Assembly: GCF_000003605.2 (NCBI RefSeq)
Contig: NW_003156347.1
Coordinates: 1 to 20,433 of the forward strand
DNA: 20,433 nt
Reading direction: 5' to 3'
Origin: Saccoglossus kowalevskii
Lineage: Eukaryota > Hemichordata > Enteropneusta > Harrimaniidae
In this document: one piece after another, positions 8,461 through 19,815 of the stretch
Position numbering within the stretch: position 1 is the stretch's first letter
How the letters are laid out: the number at the start of each line of letters is the position of its first letter
Program-made: the position numbers and the translations under genes
Notes under the pieces: generated by a model
What the model saw: only the letters and a program-made list of their open reading frames with translations
Databases searched by the model: none
Told to the model about the DNA's origin: nothing

Positions 8461-11400
8461 TATACGGCGATCATCGCTATTGGAGTGAAGGACTACTAGT
8501 ATACGGCGATCATCGCTATTGGAGTGAGGGACTACTAGTATACGGTGACCATCGCTATTGGAGTGAGGGACTACTAGTATACGGCGATCATCGCTATTGG
8601 AGTGAAGGACTACTAGTATATGGCGACCATCGCTATTGGAGTGAGGGACTACTAGTATACGGCGACCATCGCTATTGGAGTGAGGGACTACTAGTATACG
8701 GCGACCATCGCTATTGGAGTGAGGGACTACTAGTATACGGCGATCATCGCTATTGGAGTGAAGGACTACTAGTATATGGCGACCAACGCTATTGGAGTGA
8801 GGGACTACTAGTATATGGCGACCATCGCTATTGGAGTGAGGGACTACTAGTATACGGCGACCATCGCTATTGGAGTGAGGGACTACTAGTAAACGGCGAC
8901 CATCACTATTGGAGTGAGGGACTACTAGTATACGGCGACCATCGCTATTGGAGTGAGGGACTACTAATAAACGGCGATCATCACTATTGGAGTGAGGGAC
9001 TACTAGTATACGGCGACCATCACTATTGGAGTGAGGGACTACTAGTATACGGCGACCATCGCTATTGGAGTGAGGGACTACTAGTATACGGCGACCACCA
9101 ATATTGGAGTGAGGAACTACAAGTATACGGCGACCATCGCTATTGGAGTGAGGGACTATTAGTATACGGCGACCACCAATATTGGAGTGAGGAACTACAA
9201 GTATACGGCGACCATCGCTATTGGAGTGAGGGACTACTAGTATACGGCGATCATCGCTATTGGAGTGAGGGACTACTAGTATACGGCGATCATTGCTATT
9301 GGAGTGAGGGACTACTAGTATACGATGACCATCGCTATTGGAGTGAGGGACTACTAGTATACGGCGACCATCGCTATTGGAGTGAGGGACTACTAGTATA
9401 CGGCGACCATCGCTATTGGAGTGAGGGACTACTAGTATACGGCGACCATCGCTATTGGAGTGAGGGACTACTAGTATACGGCGACCATCGCTATTGGAGT
9501 GAGGGACTACTAGTATACGGCGATCATCGCTATTGGAGTGAGGGACTACTAGTATACGGCGACCATCACTATTGGAGTGAGGGACTACTAGTATACGGCG
9601 ACCATCACTATTGGAGTGAGGGACTACTAGTATACGGCGATCATTGCTATTGGAGTGAGGGACTACTAGTATACGGCGATCATCGCTATTGTAGTGAAGG
9701 ACTACTAGTATACGGCGATCATCGCTATTGGAGTGAGGGACTACTAGTATATGGTGACCATCGCTATTGGAGTGAGGGACTACTAGTATACGGCGATCAT
9801 CGCTATTGGAGTGAAGGACTACTAGTATATGGCGACCATCGCTATTGGAGTGAGGGACTACTAGTATACGGCGACCATCGCTATTGGAGTGAGGGACTAC
9901 TAGTATACGGCGACCATCGCTATTGGAGTGAGGGACTACTAGTATACGGCGATCATCGCTATTGGAGTGAAGGACTACTAGTATATGGCGACCAACGCTA
10001 TTGGAGTGAGGGACTACTAGTATATGGCGACCATCGCTATTGGAGTGAGGGACTACTAGTATACGGCGACCATCGCTATTGGAGTGAGGGACTACTAGTA
10101 AACGGCGACCATCACTATTGGAGTGAGGGACTACTAGTATACGGCGACCATCGCTATTGGAGTGAGGGACTACTAATAAACGGCGATCATCACTATTGGA
10201 GTGAGGGACTACTAGTATACGGCGACCATCACTATTGGAGTGAGGGACTACTAGTATACGGCGACCATCGCTATTGGAGTGAGGGACTACTAGTATACGA
10301 CGACCACCAATATTGGAGTGAGGAACTACAAGTATACGGCGACCATCGCTATTGGAGTGAGGGACTATTAGTATATGGCGACCACCAATATTGGAGTGAG
10401 GAACTACAAGTATACGGCGACCATCGCTATTGGAGTGAGGGACTACTAGTATACGGCGATCATCGCTATTGGAGTGAGGGACTACTAGTATACGGCGATC
10501 ATCGCTATTGGAGTGAGGGACTACTAGTATACGATGACCATCGCTATTGGAGTGAGGGACTACTAGTATACGGCGACCATCGCTATTGGAGTGAGGGACT
10601 ACTAGTATACGGCGACCATCGCTATTGGAGTGAGGGACTACTAGTATACGGCGACCATCGCTATTGGAGTGAGGGACTACTAGTATACGGCGACCATCGC
10701 TATTGGAGTGAGGGACTACTAGTATACGGCGACCATCGCTATTGGAGTGAGGGACTACTAGTATACGGCGATCATCGCTATTGGAGTGAGGGACTACTAG
10801 TATACGGCGACCATCACTATTGGAGTGAGGGACTACTAGTATACGGCGATCATCGCTATTGGAGTGAGGGACTACTAGTATACGGCGATCATTGCTATTG
10901 GAGTGAGGGACTACTAGTATATGGCGACCATCGCTATTGGAGTGAGGGACTACTAGTATATGGCGACCATTGCTATTGGAGTGAGGGACTACTAGTATAC
11001 GGAGATCATCGCTATTGGAGTGAGGGACTACTAGTATACGGCAACCATCGCTATTGGAGTGTGGGACTACTAGTATACGACAACCATCGCTATTGGAGTG
11101 AGGGACTACTAGTATACGGCGATCATCGCTATTGGAGTGAGGGACTACTAGTATACGGCAACCATTGCTATTGGAGTGAGGGACTTCTAGTATACGGCAA
11201 CCATCGCTATTGGAGTGAGGGACTTCTAGTATACGGCGATCATCGCTATTGGAGTGAGGGACTACTAGTATACGGCGATCATTGCTATTGGAGTGAGGGA
11301 CTACTACTAGTATACGGCGACCATCGCTATTGGAGTGAGGGACTACTAGTATACGGCGACCATTGTTATTGGAGTGAGGGACTACTAGTATACGGCGATC

Positions 11401-11636
11401 ATCGCTATTGGAGTGAGGGACAACTAGTATACAGCGACCATCGCTATTGGAGTGAGGGACTACTAGTATACGGCAACCATCGCTATAGGAGTGAGTTACT
11501 ACTAGTATACGGCGACCATCGCTATTGGAGTGAGGGACTACTAGTATATGGCAACCATCACTATTGGAATGAGGGACTACTAGTATACGGCGACCATCGC
11601 TATCACGCGGGCTTTTTACATCGGTCTTTTGTTTAA
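8349..11636 (+). CDS. Intact 13-residue-repeat ORF, 1095 aa (coding status doubtful)
   Basis: This is the longest uninterrupted frame in the window, from ATG 8349 in spacer 4 to TAA 11634-11636 in spacer 5. It has the 36-residue Cys-containing lead-in, 80 repeats of the 13-residue consensus LLVYGDHRYWSEG with one extra Leu, and the shared HAGFLHRSFV ending. Variants include R-to-H, R-to-C and D-to-N, all explainable as CpG decay, plus W-to-C once near 9691. No targeting signal or recognised domain is present, and the upstream ORF overlap described for spacer 1 also applies. It could be a long repetitive protein. An open satellite frame is at least as likely. Confidence 0.25.
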   Translation: MQMDFSFLKCPHDHNCTIVEKYILCCHKIRTYAACYLVYGDHRYWSEGLLVYGDHRYWSEGLLVYGDHRYWSEGLLVYGDHRYWSEGLLVYGDHRYWSEGLLVYGDHRYWSEGLLVYGDHRYWSEGLLVYGDHRYWSEGLLVYGDQRYWSEGLLVYGDHRYWSEGLLVYGDHRYWSEGLLVNGDHHYWSEGLLVYGDHRYWSEGLLINGDHHYWSEGLLVYGDHHYWSEGLLVYGDHRYWSEGLLVYGDHQYWSEELQVYGDHRYWSEGLLVYGDHQYWSEELQVYGDHRYWSEGLLVYGDHRYWSEGLLVYGDHCYWSEGLLVYDDHRYWSEGLLVYGDHRYWSEGLLVYGDHRYWSEGLLVYGDHRYWSEGLLVYGDHRYWSEGLLVYGDHRYWSEGLLVYGDHHYWSEGLLVYGDHHYWSEGLLVYGDHCYWSEGLLVYGDHRYCSEGLLVYGDHRYWSEGLLVYGDHRYWSEGLLVYGDHRYWSEGLLVYGDHRYWSEGLLVYGDHRYWSEGLLVYGDHRYWSEGLLVYGDHRYWSEGLLVYGDQRYWSEGLLVYGDHRYWSEGLLVYGDHRYWSEGLLVNGDHHYWSEGLLVYGDHRYWSEGLLINGDHHYWSEGLLVYGDHHYWSEGLLVYGDHRYWSEGLLVYDDHQYWSEELQVYGDHRYWSEGLLVYGDHQYWSEELQVYGDHRYWSEGLLVYGDHRYWSEGLLVYGDHRYWSEGLLVYDDHRYWSEGLLVYGDHRYWSEGLLVYGDHRYWSEGLLVYGDHRYWSEGLLVYGDHRYWSEGLLVYGDHRYWSEGLLVYGDHRYWSEGLLVYGDHHYWSEGLLVYGDHRYWSEGLLVYGDHCYWSEGLLVYGDHRYWSEGLLVYGDHCYWSEGLLVYGDHRYWSEGLLVYGNHRYWSVGLLVYDNHRYWSEGLLVYGDHRYWSEGLLVYGNHCYWSEGLLVYGNHRYWSEGLLVYGDHRYWSEGLLVYGDHCYWSEGLLLVYGDHRYWSEGLLVYGDHCYWSEGLLVYGDHRYWSEGQLVYSDHRYWSEGLLVYGNHRYRSELLLVYGDHRYWSEGLLVYGNHHYWNEGLLVYGDHRYHAGFLHRSFV
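8461..11603 (+). repeat. Minisatellite array 4: 80 full units plus 3 bp plus 20 bp
   Basis: The length is 80 x 39 + 3 + 20. The extra 3 bp is an added CTA near 11306, which keeps the frame. Unit 32, starting at 9670, restarts the head order (GATCAT with GAA, GATCAT, GGTGACC, GATCAT with GAA, TATATGGC), although no spacer precedes it. This is therefore two higher-order repeats fused with loss of one spacer. The second head contains TATATGGTGACC, as in the head of array 6. The GTGTGGG marker appears once (11061). Confidence 0.96.
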
Positions 11637-12000
11637 AAAATCACTATAAATAAAAGCTAGGAACGAATTTGTTTCCGTGAGTACAATTCAATGCCACGCG
11701 AGGGATGCAAATCATAAAGACGCTCTTTGACAGCCTGTATTCTGTGTAGATTGTAATCGCTACTGATGACTAAACTACTAATGTATTGGGAAATCAAATT
11801 AATTATATTGGTGATAATCACTTTGTCTCTGTAATCACTCTGTATTCGGAAATGGCGAGAGATTGGAACAAACACAAACAATTATTATATGCAGATGGAT
11901 TTTTCATTCCTCAAATGCCCACATGATCACAATTGTACCATTGTTGAAAAATACATTCTTTGTTGTCACAAAATTCGAACGTATGCTGCATGTTACCTCG
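11604..12000 (+). repeat. Spacer copy 5
   Basis: It carries A at the variable site. The TATA/AATAAA element is at 11645-11654 and the repeat-frame ATG at 11889. Confidence 0.95.
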
Positions 12001-14275
12001 TATACGGCGATCATCGCTATTGGAGTGAAGGACTACTAGTATACGGCGATCATCGCTATTGGAGTGAGGGACTACTAGTATACGGTGACCATCGCTATTG
12101 GAGTGAGGGACTACGAGTATACGGCGATCATCGCTATTGGAGTGAAGGACTACTAGTATATGGCGACCATCGCTATTGGAGTGAGGGACTACTAGTATAC
12201 GGCGACCATCGCTATTGGAGTGAGGGACTACTAGTAAACGGCGACCATCACTATTGGAGTGAGGGACTACTAGTATACGGCGACCATCGCTATTGGAGTG
12301 AGGGACTACTAATAAACGGCGATCATCACTATTGGAGTGAGGGACTACTAGTATACGGCGACCAACACTATTGGAGTGAGGGACTACTAGTATACGGCGA
12401 CCATCGCTATTGGAGTGAGGGACTACTAGTATACGGCGACCACCAATATTGGAGTGAGGAACTACAAGTATACGGCGACCATCGCTATTGGAGTGAGGGA
12501 CTACTAGTATACGGCGATCATCGCTATTGGAGTGAAGGACTACTAGTATATGGCGACCATCGCTATTGGAGTGAGGGACTACTAGTATACGGCGACCATC
12601 GCTATTGGAGTGAGGGACTACTAGTATACGGCGACCATCGCTATTGGAGTGAGGGACTACTAGTATACGGCGATCATCGCTATTGGAGTGAAGGACTACT
12701 AGTATATGGCGACCAACGCTATTGGAGTGAGGGACTACTAGTATATGGCGACCATCGCTATTGGAGTGAGGGACTACTAGTATACGGCGACCATCGCTAT
12801 TGGAGTGAGGGACTACTAGTAAACGGCAACATCACTATTGGAGTGAGGGACTACTAGTATACGGCGACCATCGCTATTGGAGTGAGGGACTACTAATAAA
12901 CGGCGATCATCACTATTGGAGTGAGGGACTACTAGTATACGGCGACCATCACTATTGGAGTGAGGGACTACTAGTATACGGCGACCATCGCTATTGGAGT
13001 GAGGGACTACTAGTATACGGCGACCACCAATATTGGAGTGAGGAACTACAAGTATACGGCGACCATCGCTATTGGAGTGAGGGACTACTAGTATACGGCG
13101 ATCATCGCTATTGGAGTGAGGGACTACTAGTATACGGCGATCATCGCTATTGGAGTGAGGGACTACTAGTATACGATGACCATCGCTATTGGAGTGAGGG
13201 ACTACTAGTATACGGCGACCATCGCTATTGGAGTGAGGGACTACTAGTATACGGCGACCATCGCTATTGGAGTGAGGGACTACTAGTATACGGCGACCAT
13301 CGCTATTGGAGTGAGGGACTACTAGTATACGGCGACCATCGCTATTGGAGTGAGGGACTACTAGTATACGGCGACCATCGCTATTGGAGTGAGGGACTAC
13401 TAGTATACGGCGATCATCGCTATTGGAGTGAGGGACTACTAGTATACGGCGACCATCACTATTGGAGTGAGGGACTACTAGTATACGGCGATCATCGCTA
13501 TTGGAGTGAGGGACTACTAGTATACGGCGATCATTGCTATTGGAGTGAGGGACTACTAGTATACGGCGACCATCGCTATTGGAGTGAGGGACTACTAGTA
13601 TACGGCGACCATTGCTATTGGAGTGAGGGACTACTAGTATACGGAGATCATCGCTATTGGAGTGAGGGACTACTAGTATACGGCAACCATCGCTATTGGA
13701 GTGTGGGACTACTAGTATACGACAACCATCGCTATTGGAGTGAGGGACTACTAGTATACGGCGATCATCGCTATTGGAGTGAGGGACTACTAGTATACGG
13801 CAACCATTGCTATTGGAGTGAGGGACTACTAGTATACGACAACCATCGCTATTGGAGTGAGAGACTACTAGTATACGGCGATCATCGCTATTGGAGTGAA
13901 GGACTACTAGTATATGGCGACCATCGCTATTGGAGTGAGGGACTACTAGTATACGGCGACCATCGCTATTGGAGTGAGGGACTACTAGTATACGGCGACC
14001 ATTGTTATTGGAGTGAGGGACTACTAGTATACGGCGATCATCGCTATTGGAGTGAGGGACAACTAGTATACAGCGACCATCGCTATTGGAGTGAGGGACT
14101 ACTAGTATACGGCAACCATCGCTATAGGAGTGAGTTACTACTAGTATACGGCGACCATCGCTATTGGAGTGAGGGACTACTAGTATATGGCAACCATCAC
14201 TATTGGAATGAGGGACTACTAGTATACGGCGACCATCGCTATCACGCGGGCTTTTTACATCGGTCTTTTGTTTAA
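11889..14275 (+). pseudogene. 13-residue-repeat ORF, array 5, frameshifted
   Basis: The frame runs normally from ATG 11889 until the single-base deletion near 12829. It then reads ...NGNITIGVRDY and stops at 12855-12857 after 322 residues. Downstream, the 13-residue frame resumes in a different register and reaches the shared ending and TAA 14273-14275. A GTG-initiated stretch from 13703 is just part of this resumed frame. The same deletion is present in array 6, so it was spread by duplication or exchange. Confidence 0.3.
12001..14242 (+). repeat. Minisatellite array 5: 57 units minus 1 bp, plus 20 bp
   Basis: The length is 57 x 39 - 1 + 20. The missing base is in the unit at about 12820-12835, where GGCAACATCAC replaces GGCGACCATCAC. 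The head matches array 2 (CTACGAGTA and CCAACAC units). After the first CACCAAT unit the order jumps back to a head-like GAA unit near 12510 and follows the type seen in array 6, including the CCAACGC unit. It is therefore a mosaic of two array types. A further rearrangement near 13830-13990 inserts GACAACC and GAA/TATATGG units before the shared ending. Confidence 0.95.
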
Positions 14276-14639
14276 AAAATCACTATAAATAAAAGCTAGG
14301 AACGAATTTGTTTCCGTGAGTACAATTCAATGCCACGCGAGGGATGCAAATCATAAAGACGCTCTTTGACAGCCTGTATTCTGTGTAGATTGTAATCGCT
14401 ACTGATGACTAAACTACTAATGTATTGGGAAATCAAATTAATTATATTGGTGATAATCACTTTGTCTCTGTAATCACTCTGTATTCGGAAATGGCGAGAG
14501 ATTGGAACAAACACAAACAATTATTATATGCAGATGGATTTTTCATTCCTCAAATGCCCACATGATCACAATTGTACCATTGTTGAAAAATACATTCTTT
14601 GTTGTCACAAAATTCGAACGTATGCTGCATGTTACCTCG
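14243..14639 (+). repeat. Spacer copy 6
   Basis: It carries A at the variable site. The TATA/AATAAA element is at 14284-14293 and the repeat-frame ATG at 14528. Confidence 0.95.
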
Positions 14640-17600
14640 TATACGGCGATCATCGCTATTGGAGTGAAGGACTACTAGTATACGGCGATCATCGCTATTG
14701 GAGTGAGGGACTACTAGTATATGGTGACCATCGCTATTGGAGTGAGGGACTACTAGTATACGGCGATCATCGCTATTGGAGTGAAGGACTACTAGTATAT
14801 GGCGACCATCGCTATTGGAGTGAGGGACTACTAGTATACGGCGACCATCGCTATTGGAGTGAGGGACTACTAGTATACGGCGACCATCGCTATTGGAGTG
14901 AGGGACTACTAGTATACGGCGATCATCGCTATTGGAGTGAAGGACTACTAGTATATGGCGACCAACGCTATTGGAGTGAGGGACTACTAGTATATGGCGA
15001 CCATCGCTATTGGAGTGAGGGACTACTAGTATACGGCGACCATCGCTATTGGAGTGAGGGACTACTAGTAAACGGCAACATCACTATTGGAGTGAGGGAC
15101 TACTAGTATACGGCGACCATCGCTATTGGAGTGAGGGACTACTAATAAACGGCGATCATCACTATTGGAGTGAGGGACTACTAGTATACGGCGACCATCA
15201 CTATTGGAGTGAGGGACTACTAGTATACGGCGACCATCGCTATTGGAGTGAGGGACTACTAGTATACGGCGACCACCAATATTGGAGTGAGGAACTACAA
15301 GTATACGGCGACCATCGCTATTGGAGTGAGGGACTATTAGTATATGGCGACCACCAATATTGGAGTGAGGAACTACAAGTATACGGCGACCATCGCTATT
15401 GGAGTGAGGGACTACTAGTATACGGCGATCATCGCTATTGGAGTGAGGGACTACTAGTATACGGCGATCATCGCTATTGGAGTGAGGGACTACTAGTATA
15501 CGATGACCATCGCTATTGGAGTGAGGGACTACTAGTATACGGCGACCATCGCTATTGGAGTGAGGGACTACTAGTATACGGCGACCATCGCTATTGGAGT
15601 GAGGGACTACTAGTATACGGCGACCATCGCTATTGGAGTGAGGGACTACTAGTATACGGCGACCATTGCTATTGGAGTGAGGGACTACTAGTATACGGCG
15701 ACCATCGCTATTGGAGTGAGGGACTACTAGTATACGGCGATCATCGCTATTGGAGTGAGGGACTACTAGTATACGGCGACCATCACTATTGGAGTGAGGG
15801 ACTACTAGTATACGGCGATCATCGCTATTGGAGTGAGGGACTACTAGTATACGGCGATCATTGCTATTGGAGTGAGGGACTACTAGTATACGGCGACCAT
15901 CGCTATTGGAGTGAGGGACTACTAGTATATGGCGACCATTGCTATTGGAGTGAGGGACTACTAGTATACGGAGATCATCGCTATTGGAGTGAGGGACTAC
16001 TAGTATACGGCAACCATCGCTATTGGAGTGTGGGACTACTAGTATACGACAACCATCGCTATTGGAGTGAGGGACTACTAGTATACGGCGATCATCGCTA
16101 TTGGAGTGAGGGACTACTAGTATACGGCAACCATTGCTATTGGAGTGAGGGACTTCTAGTATACGGCAACCATCGCTATTGGAGTGAGGGACTTCTAGTA
16201 TACGGCGATCATCGCTATTGGAGTGAGGGACTACTAGTATACGGCGATCATCGCTATTGGAGTGAAGGACTACTAGTATATGGCGACCATCGCTATTGGA
16301 GTGAGGGACTACTAGTATACGGTGACCATCGCTATTGGAGTGAGGGACTACTAGTATACGGCGACCATCGCTATTGGAGTGAGGGACTACTAGTATACGG
16401 CGATCATCGCTATTGGAGTGAAGGACTACTAGTATATGGCGACCAACGCTATTGGAGTGAGGGACTACTAGTATATGGCGACCATCGCTATTGGAGTGAG
16501 GGACTACTAGTATACGGCGACCATCGCTATTGGAGTGAGGGACTACTAGTAAACGGCGACCATCACTATTGGAGTGAGGGACTACTAGTATACGGCGACC
16601 ATCGCTATTGGAGTGAGGGACTACTAATAAACGGCGATCATCACTATTGGAGTGAGGGACTACTAGTATACGGCGACCATCACTATTGGAGTGAGGGACT
16701 ACTAGTATACGGCGACCATCGCTATTGGAGTGAGGGACTACTAGTATACGGCGACCACCAATATTGGAGTGAGGAACTACAAGTATACAGCGACCATCGC
16801 TATTGGAGTGAGGGACTATTAGTATACGACGACCACCAATATTGGAGTGAGGAACTACAAGTATACGGCGACCATCGCTATTGGAGTGAGGGACTACTAG
16901 TATACGGCGATCATCGCTATTGGAGTGAGGGACTACTAGTATACGGCGATCATCGCTATTGGAGTGAGGGACTACTAGTATACGATGACCATCGCTATTG
17001 GAGTGAGGGACTACTAGTATACGGCGACCATCGCTATTGGAGTGAGGGACTACTAGTATACGGCGACCATCGCTATTGGAGTGAGGAACTACTAGTATAC
17101 GGCGACCATCGCTATTGGAGTGAGGGACTACTAGTATACGGCGACCATCGCTATTGGAGTGAGGGACTACTAGTATACGGCGACCATCGCTATTGGAGTG
17201 AGGGACTACTAGTATACGGCGATCATCGCTATTGGAGTGAGGGACTACTAGTATACGGCGACCATCACTATTGGAGTGAGGGACTACTAGTATACGGCGA
17301 TCATCGCTATTGGAGTGAGGGACTACTAGTATACGACGATCATTGCTATTGGAGTGAGGGACTACTAGTATACGGCGATCATCGCTATTGGAGTGAGGGA
17401 CTACTAGTATACGGCGACCATTGCTATTGCAGTGAGGGACTACTAGTATACGGAGATCATCGCTATTGGAGTGAGGGACTACTAGTATACGGCAACCATC
17501 GCTATTGGAGTGTGGGACTACTAGTATACGACAACCATCGCTATTGGAGTGAGGGACTACTAGTATACGGCGATCATCGCTATTGGAGTGAGGGACTACT

Positions 17601-19451
17601 AGTATACGGCAACCATTGCTATTGGAGTGAGGGACTTCTAGTATACGGCAACCATCGCTATTGGAGTGAGGGACTTCTAGTATACGGCGATCATCGCTAT
17701 TGGAGTGAGGGACTACTAGTATACGGCGATCATTGCTATTGGAGTGAGGGACTACTAGTATACGGCGACCATCGCTATTGGAGTGAGGGACTACTAGTAT
17801 ACGGCGACCATTGCTATTGGAGTGAGGGACTACTAGTATACGGAGATCATCGCTATTGGAGTGAGGGACTACTAGTATACGGCAACCATCGCTATTGGAG
17901 TGTGGGACTACTAGTATACGACAACCATCGCTATTGGAGTGAGGGACTACTAGTATACGGCAACCATTGCTATTGGAGTGAGGGACTTCTAGTATACGGC
18001 AACCATCGCTATTGGAGTGAGGGACTTCTAGTATACGGTAACCATCGCTATTGGAGTGAGGGACTACAAGAATACGGCGATCATCGCTATTGGAGTGAGG
18101 GACTACTAGTATACGGCGATCATCGCTATTGGAGTGAGGGACAACTAGTATACGGCGACCATCGCTATTGGAGTGAGGGACTACTAGTATACGGCAACCA
18201 TCACTATAGGAGTGAGGGACTACTAGTATACGGCGACCATCGCTATTGGAGTGAGGGACTACTAGTATACTGTGCGATCATCGCTATTGGAGTGAGGGAC
18301 TACTAGTATACGGCGATCATTGCTATTGGAGTGAGGGACTACTAGTATACGGCGACCATCGCTATTGGAGTGAGGGACTACTAGTATACGGCGACCATCG
18401 CTATTGGAGTGAGGGACTACTAGTATACGGCGACCATCGCTATTGGAGTGAGGGACTACTAGTATACGGCGACCATCGCTATTGGAGTGAGGGACTACTA
18501 GTATACGGCGACCATCGCTATTGGAGTGAGGGACTACTAGTATACGGCGATCATCGCTATTGGAGTGAGGGACTACTAGTATACGGCGACCATCACTATT
18601 GGAGTGAGGGACTACTAGTATACGGCGATCATCGCTATTGGAGTGAGGGACTACTAGTATACGGCGATCATTGCTATTGGAGTGAGGGACTACTAGTATA
18701 CGGCGACCATCGCTATTGGAGTGAGGGACTACTAGTATACGGCGACCATTGCTATTGGAGTGAGGGACTACTAGTATACGGAGATCATCGCTATTGGAGT
18801 GAGGGACTACTAGTATACGGCAACCATCGCTATTGGAGTGTGGGACTACTAGTATACGACAACCATCGCTATTGGAGTGAGGGACTACTAGTATACGGCG
18901 ATCATCGCTATTGGAGTGAGGGACTACTAGTATACGGCAACCATTGCTATTGGAGTGAGGGACTACTAGTATACGACAACCATCGCTATTGGAGTGAGGG
19001 ACTACTAGTATACGGCGATCATCGCTATTGGAGTGAGGGACTACTAGTATACGGCAACCATTGCTATTGGAGTGAGGGACTTCTAGTATACGGCAACCAT
19101 CGCTATTGGAGTGAGGGACTTCTAGTATACGGTAACCATCGCTATTGGAGTGAGGGACTACAAGAATACGGCGATCATCGCTATTGGAGTGAGGGACTAC
19201 TAGTATACGGCGATCATCGCTATTGGAGTGAGGGACAACTAGTATACAGCGACCATCGCTATTGGAGTGAGGGACTAATAGTATACGGCAACCATCGCTA
19301 TAGGAGTGAGTTACTACTAGTATACGGCGACCATCGCTATTGGAGTGAGGGACTACTAGTATATGGCAACCATCACTATTGGAATGAGGGACTACTAGTA
19401 TACGGCGACCATCGCTATCACGCGGGCTTTTTACATCGGTCTTTTGTTTAA
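14528..19451 (+). pseudogene. 13-residue-repeat ORF, array 6, two frameshifts
   Basis: The frame from ATG 14528 stops at 15104-15106 (192 residues) after the same -1 deletion as array 5. The 13-residue frame continues in the next register to a TAG at 18304-18306, where the +2 insertion near 18271 shifts it again. The third register reaches the shared ending and TAA 19449-19451. The two indels do not restore the starting frame (net +1). Stretches starting at 16030 and 18840 begin at GTG inside the array and are not genuine starts. Confidence 0.3.
14640..19418 (+). repeat. Minisatellite array 6: 122 units plus 1 bp net, plus 20 bp
   Basis: The length is 122 x 39 + 1 + 20, the net of a -1 near 15079 and a +2 at about 18271-18274 (TGTGCG in place of GGCG). 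The GTGTGGG marker, present at most once in the other arrays, occurs four times (16030, 17512, 17902, 18840). A GAA/TATATGGC head-like restart lies near 16240 without a spacer. The interval 17512-17902 is exactly ten units. The array is therefore several higher-order repeats fused after spacer loss, plus a local ten-unit duplication. Confidence 0.95.
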
Positions 19452-19815
19452 AAAATCACTATAAATAAAAGCTAGGAACGAATTTGTTTCCGTGAGTACA
19501 ATTCAATGCCACGCGAGGGATGCAAATCATAAAGACGCTCTTTGACAGCCTGTATTCTGTGTAGATTGTAATCGCTACTGATGACTAAACTACTAATGTA
19601 TTGGGAAATCAAATTAATTATATTGGTGATAATCACTTTGTCTCTGTAATCACTCTGTATTCGGAAATGGCGAGAGATTGGAACAAACACAAACAATTAT
19701 TATATGCAGATGGATTTTTCATTCCTCAAATGCCCACATGATCACAATTGTACCATTGTTGAAAAATACATTCTTTGTTGTCACAAAATTCGAACGTATG
19801 CTGCATGTTACCTCG
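19419..19815 (+). repeat. Spacer copy 7
   Basis: It carries A at the variable site. The TATA/AATAAA element is at 19460-19469 and the repeat-frame ATG at 19704. It shows that the higher-order repeat continues past the window. Confidence 0.95.
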
